A DNA stretch of 9,515 nucleotides from Acuticoccus sp038745295 (GTDB lineage: Bacteria; Pseudomonadota; Alphaproteobacteria; Rhizobiales; Amorphaceae), in NCBI GenBank assembly GCA_038745295.1, contig JBCDLN010000159.1:1-9515 (forward strand), in the 5' to 3' direction. The notes beneath the pieces were generated by a model, which was not told the origin of the DNA, did no database searches, and saw only the letters and a list, made by a program, of their open reading frames with translations. Positions within the stretch are counted from its first letter, which is position 1. Each line of letters opens with the position of its first letter. A program made the translations under genes and the position numbers. Below, one piece after another: positions 5,762 to 9,515 of the stretch.

Positions 5762-5823
5762 AACACTTGCACAAGAGCACTCAATCCCTGTACCGTGACG
5801 GTGTTTCTGGGGTGAACACTTGC
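5762..5823. repeat. Pair of 9-base direct repeats downstream of the LysM/protease gene
   Basis: AACACTTGC occurs at 5762-5770 and again at 5815-5823, 53 bases apart. Between the copies lies the small palindrome ACCGT-G-ACGGT (5792-5802). No known operator is recognised, and the repeat may be chance. Confidence 0.4.
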
Positions 5824-5892
5824 GTATAGCCCCTTGAAAGCGATGCGGGACCACCGGTCATCGGCGTGCACAGATCAGGGCCAGCTGTCCAT

Positions 5893-5906
5893 TTGATCTT
5901 GATCAA
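5893..5906. promoter_or_regulatory. Perfect FNR/FixK box upstream of ccoG
   Basis: TTGATCTTGATCAA matches TTGAT-N4-ATCAA at all ten specified bases and is a strict palindrome except for the central four bases. Its centre (5899.5) is about 40 bases upstream of the start predicted by the -10 hexamer at 5928-5933. This is the classic class II activator layout. It would drive ccoGHI under low oxygen independently of ccoNOQP. Confidence 0.93.
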
Positions 5907-5927
5907 GGGCTTTGCGCCTGCGCTCGG

Positions 5928-5933
5928 TATGAT
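5928..5933 (+). promoter_or_regulatory. -10 hexamer of the ccoG promoter
   Basis: TATGAT differs from TATAAT at one base. It predicts transcription from about 5940, leaving a leader of roughly 26 bases before the ccoG ATG. No good -35 hexamer accompanies it, as expected where FNR/FixK replaces the -35 contact. Confidence 0.7.
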
Positions 5934-5965
5934 CGCGACCGTTAGTTCCGTGCAGGACCCTCGCC

Positions 5966-7528
5966 ATGGCGACGCACAACATGTCCCCCAATGATGACGT
6001 CGCACCAGAGGCGCCGCCAGACGAGGCTGCGTCCATCCACCAGTATGAGGTGGAGGCAGTCAACCACGTCCAAAAACCCAAGCTCTACAAGGGCCGTGAG
6101 CCCATATACCCGCGGCGCGTTCACGGCACGTTCCGAAACCTCAAATGGGTGATCATGGCGGTCACCCTGGGCATCTACTACATCACGCCCTGGCTGCGCT
6201 GGGATCGCGGCCCCTATGCGCCTGATCAAGCGGTGCTTGTCGACCTTGCTGGGCGGCGCTTCTTTTTCGGGCCCATTGAAATCTGGCCTCAGGAGTTTTT
6301 CTACGTCGCCGGGCTTTTGATCATGGCGGGGGTGGGGCTCTTTCTGATCACATCCGCGGTGGGCCGGGCCTGGTGCGGCTATGCCTGTCCCCAGACGGTG
6401 TGGACCGACCTTTTCATCTGGGTGGAGCGCCTGGTCATCGGCGACCGCAACACCCGCATCAAGCTCGACAATTCGCCGTGGAGTGCCAAGAAGGTGCGGC
6501 TCAAGGTGAGCGTCCATGGCATCTGGCTGATCATTGCGGTCGCAACCGGCGGCGCCTGGATCTTCTATTTTGCCGATGCACCCACGCTCGCAGCCCAATT
6601 CCTGCGGGGCGATGCGCCGATGGCCGCCTACGTCACGGTCGCGATTTTGACGTTTACCACCTACACCCTCGGCGGCCTGATGCGTGAGCAGGTGTGCACC
6701 TACATGTGCCCCTGGCCGCGGATCCAAGCGGCCATGATGGATGAGCACTCCCTCACCGTCACCTACAACGATTGGCGGGGCGAACCGCGCTCACGCCACA
6801 CAAAGCGCGCCGCTGCGGAAGGCCTTGCGACCGGCGATTGCATCGACTGCAACGCCTGCGTCGCCGTCTGCCCGACGGGGATCGACATTCGCGATGGGCA
6901 ACAGCTTCCCTGCATCACGTGTGCCCTGTGCATCGACGCGTGCGACGATGTGATGGACAAGATTGGCCGACCACGCGGCCTCATCTCCTACACCACCTTG
7001 TCCGACTATGCCGCCAACAGCGCGCGCGCCGCCACAGAGGGCCTTGAAGCCGCCCGTGCCAAACAGGTTCTGCCTGGCTTCAAGGAAGTGATGCGCCCAC
7101 GGGTCTTTATGTACTTCGGCCTGTGGAGCTTGATCGGGATCGGCATGCTGGTGGCTGTGATCACCCGCGACAGGCTGGACCTTTCCATCGCGCACGACCG
7201 CAATCCGCGCTTTGTGCAACTGTCTGACGGGTCCATCCGCAACGGCTATACGGTCAAGATCATGAACATGGAGCCGACCCCGCGCACGTTTGACTTTGGG
7301 CTCGTGGGGCTGCCCACCGGGGAGATGTGGAGCCCCGACTTTGTGAACGAGCCATCGCGCCGGTTCGCCGTCCCCGTTCCGCCCGACCAGGTCAAAGAGT
7401 TTCGTGTGTTTGTGCGTGCGCCCATGGACGGGCTGGAAGGCCCGCGGGTACCGTTTTCCTTCCGAACCTTCGAGATGGGAGGGCGCGAAAGCGCCGAAAC
7501 CAGCGCTAGCTTTGAGGTGCCGCAATGA
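5966..7528 (+). CDS. ccoG: cbb3 oxidase assembly protein CcoG (FixG/RdxA), membrane ferredoxin-like cupric reductase
   Basis: CcoG is a polyferredoxin-like membrane protein needed for cbb3 oxidase maturation. In Rhodobacter it has been reported to reduce Cu(II) to Cu(I) before transport by CcoI. The 520-residue product has about five hydrophobic helices (near 60-77, 111-131, 181-203, 218-238 and 380-400). Two further cysteine pairs sit at C137/C141 (WCGYACP) and C244/C248 (CTYMCPW). Two 4Fe-4S binding motifs follow: C292, C295, C298, C302-P and C316, C319, C322, C326. The C-terminal 110 residues or so form a periplasmic Ig-like domain, as is usual in FixG proteins. The ATG has GCAGGA (5952-5957) 8 bases upstream. 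The gene is first in ccoGHI, behind an FNR/FixK promoter, and its stop overlaps ccoH (ATGA). Confidence 0.97.
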   Translation: MATHNMSPNDDVAPEAPPDEAASIHQYEVEAVNHVQKPKLYKGREPIYPRRVHGTFRNLKWVIMAVTLGIYYITPWLRWDRGPYAPDQAVLVDLAGRRFFFGPIEIWPQEFFYVAGLLIMAGVGLFLITSAVGRAWCGYACPQTVWTDLFIWVERLVIGDRNTRIKLDNSPWSAKKVRLKVSVHGIWLIIAVATGGAWIFYFADAPTLAAQFLRGDAPMAAYVTVAILTFTTYTLGGLMREQVCTYMCPWPRIQAAMMDEHSLTVTYNDWRGEPRSRHTKRAAAEGLATGDCIDCNACVAVCPTGIDIRDGQQLPCITCALCIDACDDVMDKIGRPRGLISYTTLSDYAANSARAATEGLEAARAKQVLPGFKEVMRPRVFMYFGLWSLIGIGMLVAVITRDRLDLSIAHDRNPRFVQLSDGSIRNGYTVKIMNMEPTPRTFDFGLVGLPTGEMWSPDFVNEPSRRFAVPVPPDQVKEFRVFVRAPMDGLEGPRVPFSFRTFEMGGRESAETSASFEVPQ

Positions 7529-7995
7529 CAGCCCAATCGGCCCGCCAGTTTACTGGCCGTCACATGCTCATCATCATGGTGCTCTTCTTTGGCGTGGTGA
7601 TTGCCGTCAACATCACCATGGCGATGCTGGCAACGAGCACGTGGAGTGGGCTTTTGGCCAAGAACGGCTACGTCGCCTCCATCGATTACGCCCACAACGA
7701 CAACGCGCGTAAAGCTGCGCGCGAACGGGGGTGGACGATCGACCTCACAGCACCTGATGGTGTTGTTCACCTCCATGCCGTTGATCGTGCCGGTCAGCCC
7801 CTTCCGACGGAAGGGACCGTCACGGTGGATGCTGCTGATCAACGCAGTCCCAGTATGACCCTGCCTTTCACGGCAGACGGCGACACTCTGCGCACCTCTG
7901 AGAGCCTGCCTGCGGGCCGGTATGTGCTGTGGGCTAAGGTCGGGGATGGGCCGAACGTTATTGAATGGCGCTCAGCCGTCATCGTTTCGCGATGA
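7525..7995 (+). CDS. ccoH: cbb3 oxidase assembly protein CcoH/FixH
   Basis: CcoH is a small membrane protein required for assembly and stability of cbb3 oxidase, and it contacts CcoN during maturation. The 156-residue product opens with the characteristic FTGRHMLIIMVLFFGVVIAV and continues NITMAMLATSTWSGL, giving one membrane helix at about 13-36. A roughly 115-residue periplasmic domain rich in beta-strand-like sequence follows. The segment KNGYVASIDY matches the FixH consensus directly after the helix. Its start overlaps the ccoG stop by 4 bases, with GAGGTG (7514-7519) inside ccoG as ribosome binding site. Its stop overlaps the ccoI start in the same way, so the three proteins are probably translated in a coupled manner. 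Confidence 0.95.
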   Translation: MTAQSARQFTGRHMLIIMVLFFGVVIAVNITMAMLATSTWSGLLAKNGYVASIDYAHNDNARKAARERGWTIDLTAPDGVVHLHAVDRAGQPLPTEGTVTVDAADQRSPSMTLPFTADGDTLRTSESLPAGRYVLWAKVGDGPNVIEWRSAVIVSR

Positions 7996-9515
7996 GCTGC
8001 TGCGCCGAAGCACGGGCCCAAGTCGCAGCCCCTTCGGCAGATGGGCTCCCCCAAAGCCTTGCTGACCTTGTTGAGGCGAACGGAGAGCGGCTGAGCCTTA
8101 CCCTCCACGTGCCGGGCATCCATTGCGCCGGCTGTATTGGCAAAATCGAGGCGGCTGTTGCGGCCCAAGGCGATGGGGTGACCGGGCGCGTCAACTTCAC
8201 ACGGCGCACCATCACGCTCGCCTGGCGCGCGCAAAAGGGAAGCCCTGCTGCGGCGATCTCTGCGCTGCGGAACCTCGGCTACACTTTGGAGCCTATCCCC
8301 AGGGAAGCCTCGGGCGCAGACCCGCAGGGCCGGGAATTGATGCGCGCGCTCGCCGTCTCGGGCTTTGCTGCGATGAATGTGATGCTGCTGTCAGTGTCTG
8401 TTTGGGCCGGCGCCGATGGGGCAACTGCAACGTTCCTCAATTGGTTTGCAGCGCTTGTGGCCCTCCCAGCGCTTGGCTATGCGGCGCGGCCTTTCCTGCG
8501 CTCTGCGCTCACCGCACTCAAGAACCGCACGCTCAACATGGACGTGCCCATTTCCCTTGCCATTGTGCTGGCGGGTGCGCTGAGCCTGGCCCACACCATC
8601 TCAGGTGAAGGCGAAACCTATTTCGACGCCGCCATCACCCTCACCTTCTTCCTGCTGGCCGGGCGCTATCTTGACCACCTGGCACGGGAGAGGGCGCGCA
8701 CCTCAGTGCGCCAGCTGGCAACTTTGACCCCGCTGACCGCCCATCTGTTTCGCAGCGGCGGAAGGACCGTTCCGGTCCCGGTCGACACAATTGTGGAAGG
8801 CGACAGGATCCACCTTGCCGCAGGCGAACGCCTTGCCGTTGACGGGATCTTGGAGGCCCCGGCAACGTTTGACCTTGCTTTGGCGACAGGCGAAAGCCGG
8901 CCGGTGGAGGCAGCGGCCGGCGAAGAGGTGCTGGCCGGGGCGCTGGCGCTCACAGGTCCTGTCACCGTTCAGGCCGTACGGCCAGCGGCGGATAGTTTCA
9001 TCGCCCGTCTTGCCGCACTCCAACATGCTGCCGAAAGCGCACGCTCCCGTCCCGCCAGGATCGCGGACCGTGCTGCCCAGCTTTACGCGCCGCTGGTCCA
9101 TGGCCTTGCCGCGCTCACCTTCATCGGCTGGATGGTGACGGGCGCCAGCGCAGGTCATGCCCTCACCATCGCCATTGCGGTGCTCATCATCACGTGCCCT
9201 TGTGCGTTGGGGCTTGCTGTCCCCGCAGTCCATGTGGCGGCGTGCGATCGGCTGTTCCGGCGCGGCCTTGTGATCAAAGATGGGGGGGTGTTGGAGCGCT
9301 TGCGCACTCTTGACACGGCCATCTTCGATAAGACCGGTACGCTAACAACGCCTGAACTCGACCCCAGCGCCCCAGTCCCAGACGCTGCTTTGGCAGAGGC
9401 CGCTGCACTCGCCCGCCACTCCACACACCCCATTTCCCGCGCCGTCGTGCGCGCTGCCGAGGCCCGCGCGCTCTCCATCCCCGCCGCACAGGACATTCAA
9501 GAAGTGCCAGGGCGC
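7992..9515 (+). CDS. ccoI: cbb3 oxidase-associated copper-transporting P1B-type ATPase CcoI/FixI (3' truncated by window edge)
   Basis: CcoI is the copper P-type ATPase that moves Cu(I) across the inner membrane for the CuB site of cbb3 oxidase. The frame stays open for 508 codons from ATG 7992 to the window end. The N-terminus begins MSCC, a cysteine pair common in this family. A heavy-metal-associated domain follows, with GIHCAGC (C45, C48). Six membrane segments fall near 117-138, 148-166, 184-202, 209-228, 366-384 and 388-408. The actuator loop carries TGES (299-302), transport motif CPC is at 402-404, phosphorylation motif DKTGT begins at D446, and the nucleotide-domain HP pair is at 479-480. 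The rest of the ATP-binding domain, the GDGxND hinge and the last two helices are beyond the edge. No ribosome binding site is obvious, and the ATGA overlap with ccoH suggests translational coupling. Confidence 0.96.
   Translation, partial: MSCCAEARAQVAAPSADGLPQSLADLVEANGERLSLTLHVPGIHCAGCIGKIEAAVAAQGDGVTGRVNFTRRTITLAWRAQKGSPAAAISALRNLGYTLEPIPREASGADPQGRELMRALAVSGFAAMNVMLLSVSVWAGADGATATFLNWFAALVALPALGYAARPFLRSALTALKNRTLNMDVPISLAIVLAGALSLAHTISGEGETYFDAAITLTFFLLAGRYLDHLARERARTSVRQLATLTPLTAHLFRSGGRTVPVPVDTIVEGDRIHLAAGERLAVDGILEAPATFDLALATGESRPVEAAAGEEVLAGALALTGPVTVQAVRPAADSFIARLAALQHAAESARSRPARIADRAAQLYAPLVHGLAALTFIGWMVTGASAGHALTIAIAVLIITCPCALGLAVPAVHVAACDRLFRRGLVIKDGGVLERLRTLDTAIFDKTGTLTTPELDPSAPVPDAALAEAAALARHSTHPISRAVVRAAEARALSIPAAQDIQEVPGR

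Noticed and set aside
5942..6748. 268-codon minus-strand open frame opposite ccoG
   Set aside because: It has the same antisense composition artefact. The plus strand carries all the iron-sulfur and membrane motifs of CcoG.
6791..7525. 244-codon minus-strand open frame opposite the 3' half of ccoG
   Set aside because: It has no domain signature, and the sense frame is a well-conserved protein.
1..9515. CRISPR array, insertion sequence, tRNA or rRNA genes
   Set aside because: No regularly spaced direct repeats, no transposase-like frame and no tRNA or rRNA signature sequence was seen.

Overview
The window reads as alphaproteobacterial chromosome. The evidence is GC-rich coding sequence, a CcoN whose N-terminal extension and motifs look like those of rhizobial FixN proteins, and a FixK/FnrL-type regulator beside a ccoNOQP-ccoGHI cluster. 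The class is inferred from protein recognition; no genus can be named from the sequence alone.

Layout, left to right, with every convincing gene on the + strand. (1) 1-356: the 3' end of an FNR/FixK-family regulator. (2) 357-1257: about 900 bases with no convincing gene but many inverted repeats. It includes a 54-base hairpin (419-472), a 69-base imperfect palindrome (557-625), a cluster of smaller nested inverted repeats (661-1025), an FNR/FixK box (1092-1105) and a foldable leader for ccoN. (3) 1258-4914: ccoN, ccoO, ccoQ and ccoP, the structural genes of the cbb3-type high-affinity cytochrome c oxidase. ccoN and ccoO are separated by an unusually long, foldable 160-base spacer. ccoO and ccoQ overlap by 4 bases, and ccoQ and ccoP are 6 bases apart. 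A 40-base hairpin follows ccoP. (4) 5022-5750: an unrelated gene encoding a LysM domain joined to a papain-like cysteine protease domain. (5) 5751-5965: a regulatory gap with a perfect FNR/FixK box and a good -10 hexamer. (6) 5966-9515: ccoG, ccoH and the first 508 codons of ccoI, coupled by 4-base ATGA overlaps and running off the end of the window.

Together the cco genes form a low-oxygen respiration module. CcoN, CcoO and CcoP carry electrons from c-type cytochromes to O2 at a haem-copper centre. CcoQ and CcoH support assembly and stability. CcoG is thought to reduce Cu(II) to Cu(I), and CcoI to move copper across the membrane for the CuB site. Both cco transcription units have an FNR/FixK-type operator with the same core, TTGATCTTG(G/A)TCAA. 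The adjacent regulator, or a relative, is therefore the probable oxygen-responsive activator of both.

The least ordinary items are the LysM/papain-like gene lodged between the oxidase genes and their assembly genes, the palindrome-rich non-coding stretch upstream of ccoN, and the structured ccoN-ccoO spacer with a possible 54-codon ORF. No tRNA, rRNA, CRISPR array or insertion sequence was recognised.
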